A DNA stretch of 64,000 nucleotides from JANSWY01 sp965228955 (GTDB lineage: Bacteria; Bacteroidota; Bacteroidia; Cytophagales; Cyclobacteriaceae): positions 682,001 through 746,000 of the forward strand of contig OZ245848.1 in NCBI GenBank assembly GCA_965228955.1, given 5' to 3'. The notes beneath the pieces were generated by a model, which was given only the letters and a program-made list of their open reading frames with translations, had not been told where the DNA came from and made no database searches. This document shows, piece by piece, positions 28,744 through 38,371 of this stretch (position 1 is its first letter; every line of letters begins with the position of its first letter). Made by a program: the position numbers and the translations under genes.

Positions 28744-30924
28744 ATGAATAATATGATTGCTTCACCACATTCGGTGCTTAAGGAGGTTTTTGGTTACGAA
28801 AACTTCAGACTCCATCAGGAATCCATAATTGAAAGTGTTCTCCAGGGAAATGATACGTTTGCTATCATGCCAACTGGTGGTGGTAAAAGTTTGTGCTACC
28901 AGATTCCGGCATTGGTTAGCGAGGGGTTGTGTCTGGTGATTTCACCATTAATAGCATTAATGAAAGATCAGGTAGATGCACTTGTTATCCAGGGAATTGA
29001 AGCAGCATATCTGAATAGCACTCAAAGCAGTGGAGAGCAGAATGACGTATTTAGAAGATTAAAAGAGGGTAATCTAAAGTTACTCTATTTAGCTCCTGAG
29101 CGCCTTTTTGATGAGAGCGACTTTTTCCTGAATTTTCTGACCACACTAAATGTATCCCTGGTCGCAATTGATGAAGCGCATTGTATTTCTTCTTGGGGTC
29201 ATGATTTCAGGCCAGTATACCTTAAGCTCGCCAAGCTGAAAGACAAGCTGAAAAACGTTCCTGTAATTGCTTTAACAGCTACTGCCGATAAAATTACGCA
29301 AAAGGACATTGTTGAGAAACTTGAATTGCAAGAAGCTAAAACTTTTGTCAGCAGCTTCAACAGAGCAAATATCACCTATCATGTTTCAGCCAAGAATGAT
29401 AGTTTCAAACAGCTTGTTGAATTCCTGAATGGGTTCAAAAATGAATCTGGAATAATCTATTGCTTAAGTCGGGACAGTACAGAAAGAACTGCTGCAAAAC
29501 TGTGTGAATATGGGTATGAAGCCGAAGCTTATCATGCAGGGATGAGCCCTGAGGAAAGAGGGAGTGTACAAGAAAGATTTATAAAAGATGAGTTGAAGAT
29601 AGTAGTTGCAACCATCGCGTTTGGAATGGGTATTGACAAGTCCAATGTACGTTTTGTTGTGCATATGGATCTTCCTAAGAATATAGAGAGCTTCTATCAG
29701 GAAACGGGAAGGGCTGGAAGAGACGGATTGCCAAGTACAACTTTATTGTTCTATAGTTATGGCGATGTATTTCGGCTTAGAAACTTCATAAAAGATGATG
29801 GTGATCCTGATCAGGTTGAAATTCAAACGAAGAAGCTAGAAAGGATGGCGGAGTTTGGTTCTCTAACTACCTGTAGAAGGAAGTATTTGTTGAATTACTT
29901 TGGAGAAGAGGCTGAAGATAATTGTGGTAGTTGCGATAATTGTCAAAACAAAAGAGAGACTTTTGATGGTACTGAAGTTGCGCAAATGGCCCTTTCAGCT
30001 ATTGCACGATTGAAAGAAAACTACGGAATGAATTTAGTAATTGATTTTTTGAGAGGTTCCAAATCCGAAAAGATAAAACCATTCATGAAAGAACTACCTA
30101 CTTATGGATTAGGTCAATCAAAAAGTAAACAGGAGTGGATTCATTATTTCAAGGAACTGCTAAGACAAGATTTAGTATCAAAGACAGAAGATCAATATCC
30201 GATTCTTCATCTTAACAAAGCCAGCTGGCTAGTTCTAAAAGGGAACTTAATAGTGACCATGAACAAGCCAATCACTCAGACTTTTGCTACTGAAACAGTA
30301 GGTGAGGAGACTTATGATAAGCTACTATTTGAAGAATTGAGATCATGGAGAAGGGATGAAGCAAATGCCAGCGGTTTAGCACCTTATATGATATTTTCGG
30401 ATGCCACATTAAAACAGCTTTCAACTTACTTGCCTTTGCAACACAGTGATTTAATGCAAATCACAGGGTTTGGACAAGTGAAGATTCAGAAGTTTGGAAT
30501 GGAGGTGCTTCAAATTATTAGAAATTATGCCGCAGAAAGGGATCTGAGTACCAGGATGCATTTGAAAAAGGGGATTAAATCTCCTGTGGTTAAGAAGAAA
30601 ACTGAAACCTCAAGGCGGTCAGGAGGTACTCAAGACGTTACATATCAGCTGTACAAAGATGGTATGTCTATTGAAGAAATAGTGTCCAACAGAAATTTGT
30701 CCTTATCAACAATTGAAAATCATTTAAGCACATTTATTGAAAGTGGAGAATTAGCAATTGAAGAATTGGTTTCATCAGAAAATCAGGACTTAATTAGAAA
30801 GCAAATAGATATACATGGCTGGGTAAGCTTGAGATCTCTCAAGGATAATCTTCCGGATAGTATCGATTATGGTCAGATAAGATGGGTGGTGAGTGATGTG
30901 AGAAGAGAAGTAAATGAGAAATGA
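28744..30924 (+). CDS. recQ: ATP-dependent DNA helicase RecQ
   Basis: The 726-residue product is a full RecQ. Motif 0 sits around FRLHQ, Walker A is MPTGGGKSLCYQ (K48), and Walker B is DEAH at 143-146 followed by the RecQ signature CISSWGHDFRP. Motif VI is QETGRAGRDG (~319-328). The RQC zinc site has C377, C394, C397 and C400. An HRDC domain covers ~520-598, and a further wHTH-like tail (SIEEIVSNRNLSLSTIENHL) follows at ~640-690, as in many Bacteroidota RecQ proteins. It unwinds DNA 3' to 5' in repair and recombination. It is read away from the pirin gene; exonuclease III follows 77 bp downstream. Confidence 0.96.
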   Translation: MNNMIASPHSVLKEVFGYENFRLHQESIIESVLQGNDTFAIMPTGGGKSLCYQIPALVSEGLCLVISPLIALMKDQVDALVIQGIEAAYLNSTQSSGEQNDVFRRLKEGNLKLLYLAPERLFDESDFFLNFLTTLNVSLVAIDEAHCISSWGHDFRPVYLKLAKLKDKLKNVPVIALTATADKITQKDIVEKLELQEAKTFVSSFNRANITYHVSAKNDSFKQLVEFLNGFKNESGIIYCLSRDSTERTAAKLCEYGYEAEAYHAGMSPEERGSVQERFIKDELKIVVATIAFGMGIDKSNVRFVVHMDLPKNIESFYQETGRAGRDGLPSTTLLFYSYGDVFRLRNFIKDDGDPDQVEIQTKKLERMAEFGSLTTCRRKYLLNYFGEEAEDNCGSCDNCQNKRETFDGTEVAQMALSAIARLKENYGMNLVIDFLRGSKSEKIKPFMKELPTYGLGQSKSKQEWIHYFKELLRQDLVSKTEDQYPILHLNKASWLVLKGNLIVTMNKPITQTFATETVGEETYDKLLFEELRSWRRDEANASGLAPYMIFSDATLKQLSTYLPLQHSDLMQITGFGQVKIQKFGMEVLQIIRNYAAERDLSTRMHLKKGIKSPVVKKKTETSRRSGGTQDVTYQLYKDGMSIEEIVSNRNLSLSTIENHLSTFIESGELAIEELVSSENQDLIRKQIDIHGWVSLRSLKDNLPDSIDYGQIRWVVSDVRREVNEK

Positions 30925-31001
30925 TCATTAGGTTTCGGAAATCCAGCATTTCTGTTTTAGTTTGCCATTGATTTTACTGAAACTATAAACCATAATTTGC
31001 A

Positions 31002-31775
31002 ATGAAGATTGTTTCCTGGAACGTCAATGGGATTAGAGCCATATTAAAGAAGGATTTTCTTAAAAGTGTAGAAGCAATGGACCCGGATGTTCTTTGCATA
31101 CAGGAAACAAAGGCGGCAGTTGAAGACGCTAAAACAGCATTCGCTACTTTACCTAATTACAAACCATTTGTAAATGACTCAAAAGCTCGCAAGGGCTATT
31201 CAGGTACAGCAATTCTTGTTAAAGAAGATCCAATCAATGTAACGTATGATATCGGAATCCTTGAGCATGATCAGGAGGGAAGGGTAGTTACTGCTGAGTT
31301 TGAGAAATTCTTTCTTGTAAATGTTTACGTTCCTAATTCAGGAGAGAAACTTGCTAGATTGGACTATAGACAGGAATGGAATAAGGTATTCCTTGATTAC
31401 TTAAAAGCTTTGGAAGAGGTCAAACCAGTTGTGTTATGTGGTGATTTAAATGTCGCACACCAGGAGATTGACATTGCTCGCCCAAAACAAAATTTCAACA
31501 AATCTGCAGGTTATACTGAACAGGAAATCGAAGGATTTCAAAATATGGTGGATAAAGGTTTGGTTGATACATTTAGACATTTTCACCCAGATGAGCAGAA
31601 GTTTACTTACTGGAATTATTGGAGACAATCCAGAGAAAGAAATATTGGATGGCGAATCGATTACTTTATGGTGAGTGAGGAGCTTATTCCACAGATTAAA
31701 GCGGCAGAGATTTACAATGAATACTGGGGATCAGATCATTGTCCAGTTGCTATTGATATTCAATTCGAGGATTAA
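31002..31775 (+). CDS. xth: exodeoxyribonuclease III (AP endonuclease)
   Basis: The 257-residue product has all EEP-family ExoIII motifs: MKIVSWNVNGIRA at the start, LCIQETKA with the metal-binding Glu, NVYVPNSGE, CGDLNVAHQEIDIARPKQN with the catalytic Asp and Asn, GWRIDYFMVS and the C-terminal SDHCPVAIDI. It is a Mg-dependent 3'-5' exonuclease and AP endonuclease in base-excision repair. The length is normal. The aminotransferase gene follows after 10 bp, so both may be on one transcript with recQ upstream. Confidence 0.96.
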   Translation: MKIVSWNVNGIRAILKKDFLKSVEAMDPDVLCIQETKAAVEDAKTAFATLPNYKPFVNDSKARKGYSGTAILVKEDPINVTYDIGILEHDQEGRVVTAEFEKFFLVNVYVPNSGEKLARLDYRQEWNKVFLDYLKALEEVKPVVLCGDLNVAHQEIDIARPKQNFNKSAGYTEQEIEGFQNMVDKGLVDTFRHFHPDEQKFTYWNYWRQSRERNIGWRIDYFMVSEELIPQIKAAEIYNEYWGSDHCPVAIDIQFED

Positions 31776-31785
31776 TGAATAGACT

Positions 31786-32613
31786 ATGTTTGGAGTCTTC
31801 AATGGAGAGATCTTACCAATAGATGAAATTAAAATAGCACCAAATGACCTTGGTTTAGCCAGAGGTTACGCTGTATTTGATTTCTTTCGTGTAAATGGTA
31901 AGCCAGTATTTATTGAGGACCATCTAAAGAGGTTGTATCAGTCAGCACAAGAAATAAGACTTCCTTTCCATTGGTCTATGGATGAGCTGAAAAGCATGGT
32001 TTATCAAATGGTAGAAATGAATGACTTGCCGAAATCTGGGGTGAAGATATTGGTGACAGGAGGTTATTCACCAGATGGATTTCACTGTGTTGAACCAAAT
32101 ATCATTATCACTCAAAACCCAATTAAGGATCCCGATCCAGAATGGTATGTTGAAGGGCAGAAACTTATCACTCATACTTATCTAAGAGATTCTCCAACCG
32201 CAAAGACAACCAGTTACGGTCAGGCACTTTTTCTTCAAAAGGAGCAAAAAGAACATGGTGCCATTGATGTTCTATATCATTACGATGGGAATGCTTTGGA
32301 AACTGCCAGATCAAATGTCTTCCTCATCAAAAATGGAATATTAGCTACTGCAGAGGAACATATTCTGGGAGGCATCACAAGAAGTAAAGTCATTGAAATC
32401 GCGTCACATCACATGGAAGTGCAGGTAAGACCAATAAAACTTCAGGAAGTATATGAGGCTGATGAAGTCTTTTTAACAAGTACAATGAAAAGAGTTCTTC
32501 CTGTTGTTCAAATCGATCAATTCCAAATTGGTGATGGAGTTCCAGGAAAACTAACTAATAGGTTGATGGAATTATTCAGGAAATACGAAGAATCATATCT
32601 AATGTGTAGCTAG
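31786..32613 (+). CDS. class IV (BCAT/DAAT-type) PLP-dependent aminotransferase
   Basis: The 275-residue product has the fold-type IV pattern: LGLARGYAVFDFFRVNG near residue 25, FIEDHLKRLYQSA, the PLP lysine probably K140 in SPTAKTTSYGQA, and ETARSNVFLIKNG with the conserved Glu at 172, then GGITRSKVIEIA and DEVFLTSTMKRVLPV. These enzymes act on branched-chain amino acids, D-amino acids or aminodeoxychorismate; the sequence does not settle the substrate. Its TAG overlaps the stop of the convergent MarR gene by four bases. Confidence 0.88.
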   Translation: MFGVFNGEILPIDEIKIAPNDLGLARGYAVFDFFRVNGKPVFIEDHLKRLYQSAQEIRLPFHWSMDELKSMVYQMVEMNDLPKSGVKILVTGGYSPDGFHCVEPNIIITQNPIKDPDPEWYVEGQKLITHTYLRDSPTAKTTSYGQALFLQKEQKEHGAIDVLYHYDGNALETARSNVFLIKNGILATAEEHILGGITRSKVIEIASHHMEVQVRPIKLQEVYEADEVFLTSTMKRVLPVVQIDQFQIGDGVPGKLTNRLMELFRKYEESYLMCS

Positions 32614-33071
32614 GCTTCTTCAAGTGCTACTTTCTTTCCCGATAAGTTATCCATTATTTTATCCAGTAGCACTAATACACTTTCTCTATCTGCGTCAGAT
32701 AAATCTTCGAGCATCAGCTGTGACATTTCTCTCTTTTTCTCCTGGAATAAAAGAAATACACCTTCACCCTTTTTTGTAAGTCTGACTAAAACTGTTCTTC
32801 TATCCTCTGGAGAATTGTATCTGTCCAGGTAGTCTTTAGCAACTAGCTTATCCACAATTCCGGTAGCTGTACTATAAGGTATATCGAGGAATGCAGCAAC
32901 ATCTCTCATGATCACACTACCCTTACGGCCAATGAAACCAACAAGCGATAAATCCTGCTTGGATATGTCCTGAGTGAGCATAACGCAGGTGTTATCTACC
33001 TCCATCATCATCACTATCATCCGCTCCATTGCGGAAGAAAACCTCATTATTTGATCTTCTTTTAGCGTCAT
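32610..33071 (-). CDS. MarR family transcriptional regulator
   Basis: The 153-residue product has the MarR winged-helix: DLSLVGFIGRKGSVIMRDVAAFLDI, the recognition helix around PYSTATGIVDKLVAKDYLDR, and the wing DRRTVLVRLTKKGEG. Long helices at both ends would form the dimer. It is divergent from the RND exporter gene, with 228 bp between. That region holds TTTCG/CGAAA repeats, so the protein probably represses the exporter cassette and perhaps itself. The ligand is unknown. Confidence 0.9.
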   Translation of the reverse strand: MTLKEDQIMRFSSAMERMIVMMMEVDNTCVMLTQDISKQDLSLVGFIGRKGSVIMRDVAAFLDIPYSTATGIVDKLVAKDYLDRYNSPEDRRTVLVRLTKKGEGVFLLFQEKKREMSQLMLEDLSDADRESVLVLLDKIMDNLSGKKVALEEA

Positions 33072-33152
33072 TTCTGAATTAATTAATCGTAACTAATTGG
33101 TGCTGTCACATGATTAAACTGGTTTTCTAAGCATAAAGTTAGAAAAATATTA

Positions 33153-33165
33153 CGAAATCCGAAAT
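33153..33165. promoter_or_regulatory. paired CGAAAT half-sites, second candidate MarR site
   Basis: CGAAAT occurs at 33153-33158 and 33160-33165, the same half-site as in the perfect inverted repeat at 33206-33226, 40 bp away. Its position nearer the MarR start suits autoregulation. This is inferred from motif sharing. Confidence 0.35.
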
Positions 33166-33205
33166 TTTTTGAAACCATACTATTCCCAAACCGTTTGTTC
33201 TTCAT

Positions 33206-33226
33206 ATATTTCGAAAACCGAAATAT
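33206..33226. promoter_or_regulatory. candidate MarR operator, perfect inverted repeat
   Basis: ATATTTCG (33206-33213) and CGAAATAT (33219-33226) are exact complements around the 5-bp spacer AAAAC. The element lies between the divergent MarR and RND genes, 73 bp before the exporter start, a common place for MarR binding. Confidence 0.6.
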
Positions 33227-33299
33227 CTATTTTTTGAAAAATATTGAAATCGTATAGTTTGAAAATGAAAATCAGCTACGATTTTATGCTTAACTACTT

Positions 33300-35675
33300 A
33301 TGACACGACTAATTAAAATGTTGAGACAAGGTTCCGGAAAGTTCGGAGCTGCTCTTGGAGAGAAAGTCATCAAATACAGATGGCCAGTACTCATCGGGAC
33401 TATCCTGCTGGCGCTTGGAGCTGGTTTTGGTGGTCAGTATGTCAAGTTCAATAGCGACTACCATGTTTTCTTCAGTGAAGACAACCCTCAGTTGCTTGCT
33501 TATGATGGACTTCAGAATAAGTACACCAAAGACGATAATGTATTTATCGTAATCGAGCCGAAGGATGGTGTATTGTTTACCCAACAGAACTTATCGGCAA
33601 TCGAGAAACTTACAGAACAAGCCTGGCAAACTCCCTATTCGTCTAGAGTAGATGCCATCACAAATTTCCAATATACCAGAGCTGTTGAGGATGACTTGTA
33701 TGTGGATGACTTAATTTCTGAAGCAGATTTAAAAACCAATCAGGAACTGGAGGAGCTTAAACAAATCGCAGTGAATGATTCAAGGCTGGTTCATAGATTG
33801 ATAAATGAAGATGGAACAGTAACGGCAGTAAATGTAACGGTCAGATTACCGGATCAGGATAATGGTGAGAATGCAGAGATTGTAGCTTATATAAAGGATA
33901 TGGTGACTCAGTTTGAAGCTGATAACCCCAACCTTAAGACGCATTTATCAGGTATTATAATGCTCAATAGTGCATTCTTTGATGCTGCTTCTTCAGATGC
34001 AAGCACTTTGACTCCATTGATGTTTCTGATTATCATTATCACGATATTTTTGGCTACACGCACAATTACAGGAACAGTCTCTACACTTGTAGTGATTGTA
34101 TTTTCCATTATGACAGCTATGGGATTAGGAGGTTTTATGGGGGTACAGCTCACGCCACCTTCAGCCTCCTTTATGAATATTGTGATGACATTGGCTGTTG
34201 CCGATAGTATTCATGTTCTGATTACATTTATTCAATCACTAAGAAAAGGCTCATCAAAACACGAGGCTATTGTAGAGAGTTTGAGAGTGAATTTCATGCC
34301 GGTATTCATCACTAGTTTGACTACTGTAATTGGATTCCTTTCAATGAATTTCAGTGATTCACCACCTTTTAGAGATTTGGGTAACCTTACTTCTATCGGT
34401 ATGGTGGCAGCATTCTTATATTCAACTCTGACACTTCCGGCAATTCTTGCAATCTTCCCGGTTTGGATCAAAGCGAAGAAAATTGAATCTCAGAAAGTGC
34501 CTGTGTTAGAGAGATTAGCAGAGTTTGTGATTCGCAAAAAAGGCGCTGTTGTAGTAGCCAGCTCAATATTCGTTTTCGCTACGTCTGGATTCATTTTAAA
34601 GAATGAATTGAATGATGAATTTGTAAAATATTTCAGTCATGATGTTCAGTTTAGACAGGATACTGATTATATCTCTGAGAAGCTTACTGGTATCTATACA
34701 ATTGAATTTTCTCTAAATGCAGGTGAATCAGGAGGTATCAATAACCCAGAGTACTTATCAAAACTGGGAGAGTTTGAAGAGTGGTTATACAGTAATCCAG
34801 AGGTCATTCATGTAAATGCATTTACTGATGTGATGAAACACGTCAATAAATCAATGCATGGAGATGATCTAAACTACTTCAAGATTCCTGACAATCGAGA
34901 GGAGGCAGCTCAGTACTTATTGCTTTATGAATTGTCACTTCCATTTGGATTGGATTTGAATAATCAGATTAATGTAGATAAGTCAGAGACTAGAGTAGTA
35001 ACTACTATCCAGAATATTTCTACCAAAGAAATGCTGAGATTAAGTGGCGATGCGACTGCCTGGTTAAAAGCAAATGCCCCTGAATATATGCAAACAGAAG
35101 GAGTGAGTAGCACAATGATGTTTGCGCACCTTTCAGAGAGACAAATTAAGAGTATGATTACAGGAACCATTCTGGCGCTTGTCTTGATATCAATTGTTCT
35201 TGGGATAGCCTTAAAAAGTGCGAAGTTCGGTGCTTTGAGTCTTATTCCAAATATCACTCCTGTGCTTGTAGGTCTTGGAATGTGGGGATTGCTTCAAGGG
35301 TATATTAATACAGGAATCTCGATAGTATTCGGTATGACGCTGGGAATAATTGTTGATGATACAGTTCACTTCCTTTCAAAATATTTAAGGGCAAGAAGAG
35401 AACTTGGTAAGTCTCCTGAAGATGCAGTGAGATACGCCTTCTCTACTGTTGGAAAAGCATTGCTGGTTACAAGCTTTGTTTTGGTCGCAGGATTTGCCGT
35501 AATCGCTCAATCTGATTTTGGGTTGAACAGCGACATGGGTAAAATTACTGCTCTTATCATACTTCTTGCATTGGCATTAGACTTCCTGATGCTTCCGGCA
35601 TTACTTCTTCTATTCCCGAGCAAGAGGAGTCAGGATATCAAAAAAGAAACTACAAAACAGGTGGCTGCTGCATAG
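33300..35675 (+). CDS. RND superfamily (MMPL-type) exporter
   Basis: The 791-residue inner-membrane protein has the duplicated RND layout: TM1 at ~29-47, a ~190-residue periplasmic domain, a TM cluster starting near LTPLMFLIIIITIFLA, a second TM and periplasmic domain, then a TM cluster from ~625. The half-repeats keep MTLAVADSIHVLI and GMTLGIIVDDTVHFLSKYL, the proton-relay region of MMPL/SSD proteins. Family members move lipids or hydrophobic compounds with the proton gradient. A LolA-like periplasmic protein and a predicted outer-membrane protein follow, resembling the RND/DUF1329/DUF1302 sets of other bacteria, so envelope lipid or hydrophobic-substrate export is inferred. The divergent MarR gene probably controls it. 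Confidence 0.9.
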   Translation: MTRLIKMLRQGSGKFGAALGEKVIKYRWPVLIGTILLALGAGFGGQYVKFNSDYHVFFSEDNPQLLAYDGLQNKYTKDDNVFIVIEPKDGVLFTQQNLSAIEKLTEQAWQTPYSSRVDAITNFQYTRAVEDDLYVDDLISEADLKTNQELEELKQIAVNDSRLVHRLINEDGTVTAVNVTVRLPDQDNGENAEIVAYIKDMVTQFEADNPNLKTHLSGIIMLNSAFFDAASSDASTLTPLMFLIIIITIFLATRTITGTVSTLVVIVFSIMTAMGLGGFMGVQLTPPSASFMNIVMTLAVADSIHVLITFIQSLRKGSSKHEAIVESLRVNFMPVFITSLTTVIGFLSMNFSDSPPFRDLGNLTSIGMVAAFLYSTLTLPAILAIFPVWIKAKKIESQKVPVLERLAEFVIRKKGAVVVASSIFVFATSGFILKNELNDEFVKYFSHDVQFRQDTDYISEKLTGIYTIEFSLNAGESGGINNPEYLSKLGEFEEWLYSNPEVIHVNAFTDVMKHVNKSMHGDDLNYFKIPDNREEAAQYLLLYELSLPFGLDLNNQINVDKSETRVVTTIQNISTKEMLRLSGDATAWLKANAPEYMQTEGVSSTMMFAHLSERQIKSMITGTILALVLISIVLGIALKSAKFGALSLIPNITPVLVGLGMWGLLQGYINTGISIVFGMTLGIIVDDTVHFLSKYLRARRELGKSPEDAVRYAFSTVGKALLVTSFVLVAGFAVIAQSDFGLNSDMGKITALIILLALALDFLMLPALLLLFPSKRSQDIKKETTKQVAAA

Positions 35676-35718
35676 CCACCTTCAATTACCTATTATTAAA
35701 ATTTTAATGATTACAGAA

Positions 35719-36495
35719 ATGAAAAAGTTAGCATTAACTATTGCAGCAGGTGTACTGATGATAGGATCACTTTCTGCGCAGAACAAAGGATTAGAAATTG
35801 CTCAAAAGGCTGATGAAGTGGATCAGGGATTTGAGAGTTCAAGTGTTACACTGACTATGATCTTGACAAACAAACAAGGTCAGGAGAGTACGAGATATTT
35901 AAAAAATCAGACCCTGGAACTAACTGAAGATGGAGACAAGTCATTGATAGTTTTTGACTCACCTAGAGATGTGAAAGGTACAGCTACATTAACATTCACT
36001 CATAAAGAGGGGTCAGATGATCAATGGCTTTATCTTCCTTCAATCAAGAGGGTGAAAAGAATTAGTTCTGATAACAAATCGGGACCATTTATGGGGAGTG
36101 AGTTTGCGTATGAGGATTTGTCTTCTCAGGAAGTGGAAAAGTATACTTACAAGTTTGTGAAGGAGGAAACCTATAATGGTCAAAATACATTTGTAGTAGA
36201 AAGAGACCCTGTTGATCCAAAGTCTGGATATACAAGACAATTGGTATGGTTTAACAAGGATAACTACCGTTTAGAGAAAATTGAGTTCTATGATAGAAGA
36301 AATGCTCATTTGAAAACACTTACATACAGCAATTATGAGTTGTATTTAGGAAAGCACTGGAGAGCAGGTCAACTATTCATGGAGAATCATCAGACTGGTA
36401 AAAAGACAAAACTTTTATTTGAAGGCTATGAGTTCAAGCTCGGACTGGCGGAAAATGATTTTACGCAAAACAGTCTAATAAGAGCAGGTAGGTAA
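35719..36495 (+). CDS. LolA-like outer membrane lipoprotein-sorting family protein
   Basis: I choose the ATG at 35719 over that at 35707 because it gives a clean signal peptide (MKKLALTIAAGVLMIGSLSAQ). The ~258-residue mature region has the LolA/DUF1329-like half-barrel pattern: LTMILTNKQGQESTRYL, KGTATLTFTHKEG, DDQWLYLPSIKRVKRI, GSEFAYEDLSSQE and YRLEKIEFYDRR. Such proteins carry hydrophobic substrates across the periplasm and are often paired with MMPL-type RND exporters. It starts 43 bp after the exporter gene. A hairpin (AGGTGGCT / AGCCACCT, 35659-35681) spans the exporter stop. Confidence 0.85.
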   Translation: MKKLALTIAAGVLMIGSLSAQNKGLEIAQKADEVDQGFESSSVTLTMILTNKQGQESTRYLKNQTLELTEDGDKSLIVFDSPRDVKGTATLTFTHKEGSDDQWLYLPSIKRVKRISSDNKSGPFMGSEFAYEDLSSQEVEKYTYKFVKEETYNGQNTFVVERDPVDPKSGYTRQLVWFNKDNYRLEKIEFYDRRNAHLKTLTYSNYELYLGKHWRAGQLFMENHQTGKKTKLLFEGYEFKLGLAENDFTQNSLIRAGR

Positions 36496-36516
36496 TAATA
36501 GGTGATAGACAGTGGT

Positions 36517-36566
36517 GCCGTTGGTTTTTGATTGTGATAAGAAGGTGTCAACGGCCCATTGTTTTT
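36517..36566 (+). terminator. possible terminator or attenuator before the outer-membrane protein gene
   Basis: GCCGTTG (36517-36523) pairs with CAACGGC (36549-36555) around a 25-base loop, followed by six T at 36561-36566. The long loop makes it weak. It ends just before the next gene's ATG, so it may only reduce expression of that gene. Confidence 0.35.
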
Positions 36567-36579
36567 TAGTCTTATTGAG

Positions 36580-37770
36580 ATGAAAAATTTAAAAGTTTTA
36601 AGTCTGGGTCTCTTTTTGGTACTGACCAATTTGGTGATAGCCCAGGAAAAAAAGGTCTACCAGGACTTTTCAGCAGAATTAAAATTCGATGAGCAATTCT
36701 TCTTTAATGAACCACTCTATGAAGGCCAACATCGCAACTATTTCTCGGGAGCACTTCAGCCTGAGTATGTTGTTGAATGGGATGATGATAGTCAGACTTT
36801 CAAAGTAGTTCTTTTTGGAAGACTGGATCAGTATGATAACCGCAGAACACATTTTGACATCAGAGAGCTTTATTGGCAAAAAGTAAAGGGTAGTACTGAG
36901 TTTTCAGTTGGTTTAAAGAAAGTCTTTTGGGGAGTGACTGAATCTTCACATTTGGTAGATATAATCAATCAAACGGATGTGGTGGAGAGCTTTGATGGTG
37001 AAGAGAAACTTGGGCAACCTATGGTTCATGTTTCGCAATTCACGAGCTTCGGAATATTAGATTTTTTCTATCTACCATATTTTAGAAAGCCAACATATCC
37101 TGGGCAAGAAGGAAGGTTGAGGACTCCATTTGTACTTGATTCTGATGAGTTTAATTTCCATGATGGTCGTAGTGAATGGTATCCTTCATTTGCCGCAAGG
37201 TATTCCAATTCCGTTGGTCCTTTTGACTTAGGGCTTTCATACTTTCATGGAATTGGCAGGGAGCCGATTGTGGCGGACTTGACTACATTCAATCCTCAGT
37301 TTGCTCAGATTGACCAAATTGGACTTGATATTCAGGCTACTACTGGACCAGTATTATGGAAATATGAATCGATTCTAAGGCAAAATGATATTCTGGATAT
37401 GTTCGCTTTGGTAGCTGGATTTGAATATACATTTGGAAATGTTTTTAACACTGGGGCTGATGTAGGAATCGTTGCTGAGTACTTATATGATGATAGGGAT
37501 GAACTGGCATTTAATAGTTTACAAAATGATGTCTTTACGGGAGTTAGACTTGGTTTTAACGATATTCAGAGTACAGATTTTTTGTTTGGAACGATCATAG
37601 ATCTTGAGCATTCCACAAAGCTGATTAGTGTAGAGGGAAGTAGGAGAGTAGGAAATAGCTGGAAGGTAGAATTGGAAGCCAGACTATTCAGAGATGTTGA
37701 TCAGGTGGAACTGTTATATTTCTTTAGGCAAGACAGTTTTGCTAAAGCTACCATCAGTAAATTCTTTTGA
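36580..37770 (+). CDS. predicted outer-membrane beta-barrel protein of the RND/LolA-like cassette
   Basis: The ATG at 36580 is preferred to that at 36559 because it begins the signal peptide (MKNLKVLSLGLFLVLTNLVIAQ). The ~375-residue mature protein is a series of amphipathic strands (EYVVEWDDDSQTFKVVLFGR, FDIRELYWQKVKG) with DUF1302-like features: FSVGLKKVFWGVTESSHLVDIINQTD and later paired strands to the C terminus. DUF1302-type proteins often accompany RND exporters and LolA/DUF1329 proteins. I infer an outer-membrane partner of the exporter, with the substrate unknown. Confidence 0.75.
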   Translation: MKNLKVLSLGLFLVLTNLVIAQEKKVYQDFSAELKFDEQFFFNEPLYEGQHRNYFSGALQPEYVVEWDDDSQTFKVVLFGRLDQYDNRRTHFDIRELYWQKVKGSTEFSVGLKKVFWGVTESSHLVDIINQTDVVESFDGEEKLGQPMVHVSQFTSFGILDFFYLPYFRKPTYPGQEGRLRTPFVLDSDEFNFHDGRSEWYPSFAARYSNSVGPFDLGLSYFHGIGREPIVADLTTFNPQFAQIDQIGLDIQATTGPVLWKYESILRQNDILDMFALVAGFEYTFGNVFNTGADVGIVAEYLYDDRDELAFNSLQNDVFTGVRLGFNDIQSTDFLFGTIIDLEHSTKLISVEGSRRVGNSWKVELEARLFRDVDQVELLYFFRQDSFAKATISKFF

Positions 37771-37804
37771 TTCTTGAAAATAATCTTCAGTTGGTGTATT
37801 TTGG

Positions 37805-38371
37805 GTGAAGCAGACTATTCATCCTGCACCAACTTTTACGATGATCAAAGAAAACGCTAAGGTAGACGCAATCCTATTCTACTATAGGGATCATATTGGA
37901 CCGCAATTTCATGGTTATAGAAATCATGTGTATCGTGTCTTAAATTTTTGTGTGCATCTTGATCCTTCCCCTGAGAATTTTGAAAAATACATGGTAGCGG
38001 CAGTCTTTCATGATCTTGGAATTTGGACCGCAAAGACATTTGACTATCTCAAGCCATCAAGACAACTTGCCATAGCGTACCTGACTGAAAATAAACAGAC
38101 TGATTGGATTGAAGAAGTTGAAAGAATGATTGATTTACATCATAAGAGATCTGTTTATCGCGGTGAATTTGAACAAACAGTTGAGACTTTTAGAAAATCT
38201 GATTGGATTGATGTTACAAGAGGTAAAAGGAAATATCAGGTTTCAAGGGACTTTATTGATCAGGTGAATAATGAATTCAGCAATGCTGGCTTCCATTCTT
38301 TCTTGATAATCATGTCGGTGAAAAACTTTTTCAAAAACCCATTAAATCCTCTTCCGATGTTTAGGAGTTAA
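37805..38371 (+). CDS. HD domain protein (predicted metal-dependent phosphohydrolase)
   Basis: The 188-residue product has HD-fold ligands: His in FHGYRNHVYRVLNF, the HD pair in VAAVFHDLGIWT, His-His in DLHHKRSVY and a later Asp in KSDWIDVTRG. HD proteins hydrolyse nucleotides or other phosphate esters; the substrate is not evident. The longest frame starts at GTG 37805; the ATG at 37841 (residue 13) is a plausible alternative that keeps the whole domain. Its stop overlaps that of the convergent kinase gene by four bases. Confidence 0.78.
   Translation: MKQTIHPAPTFTMIKENAKVDAILFYYRDHIGPQFHGYRNHVYRVLNFCVHLDPSPENFEKYMVAAVFHDLGIWTAKTFDYLKPSRQLAIAYLTENKQTDWIEEVERMIDLHHKRSVYRGEFEQTVETFRKSDWIDVTRGKRKYQVSRDFIDQVNNEFSNAGFHSFLIIMSVKNFFKNPLNPLPMFRS

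Noticed and set aside
35659..35681. Hairpin AGGTGGCT/AGCCACCT at the RND exporter stop as a terminator
   Set aside because: There is no T tract after it, and the LolA-like gene follows closely. It may stabilise the mRNA but is not supported as a terminator.
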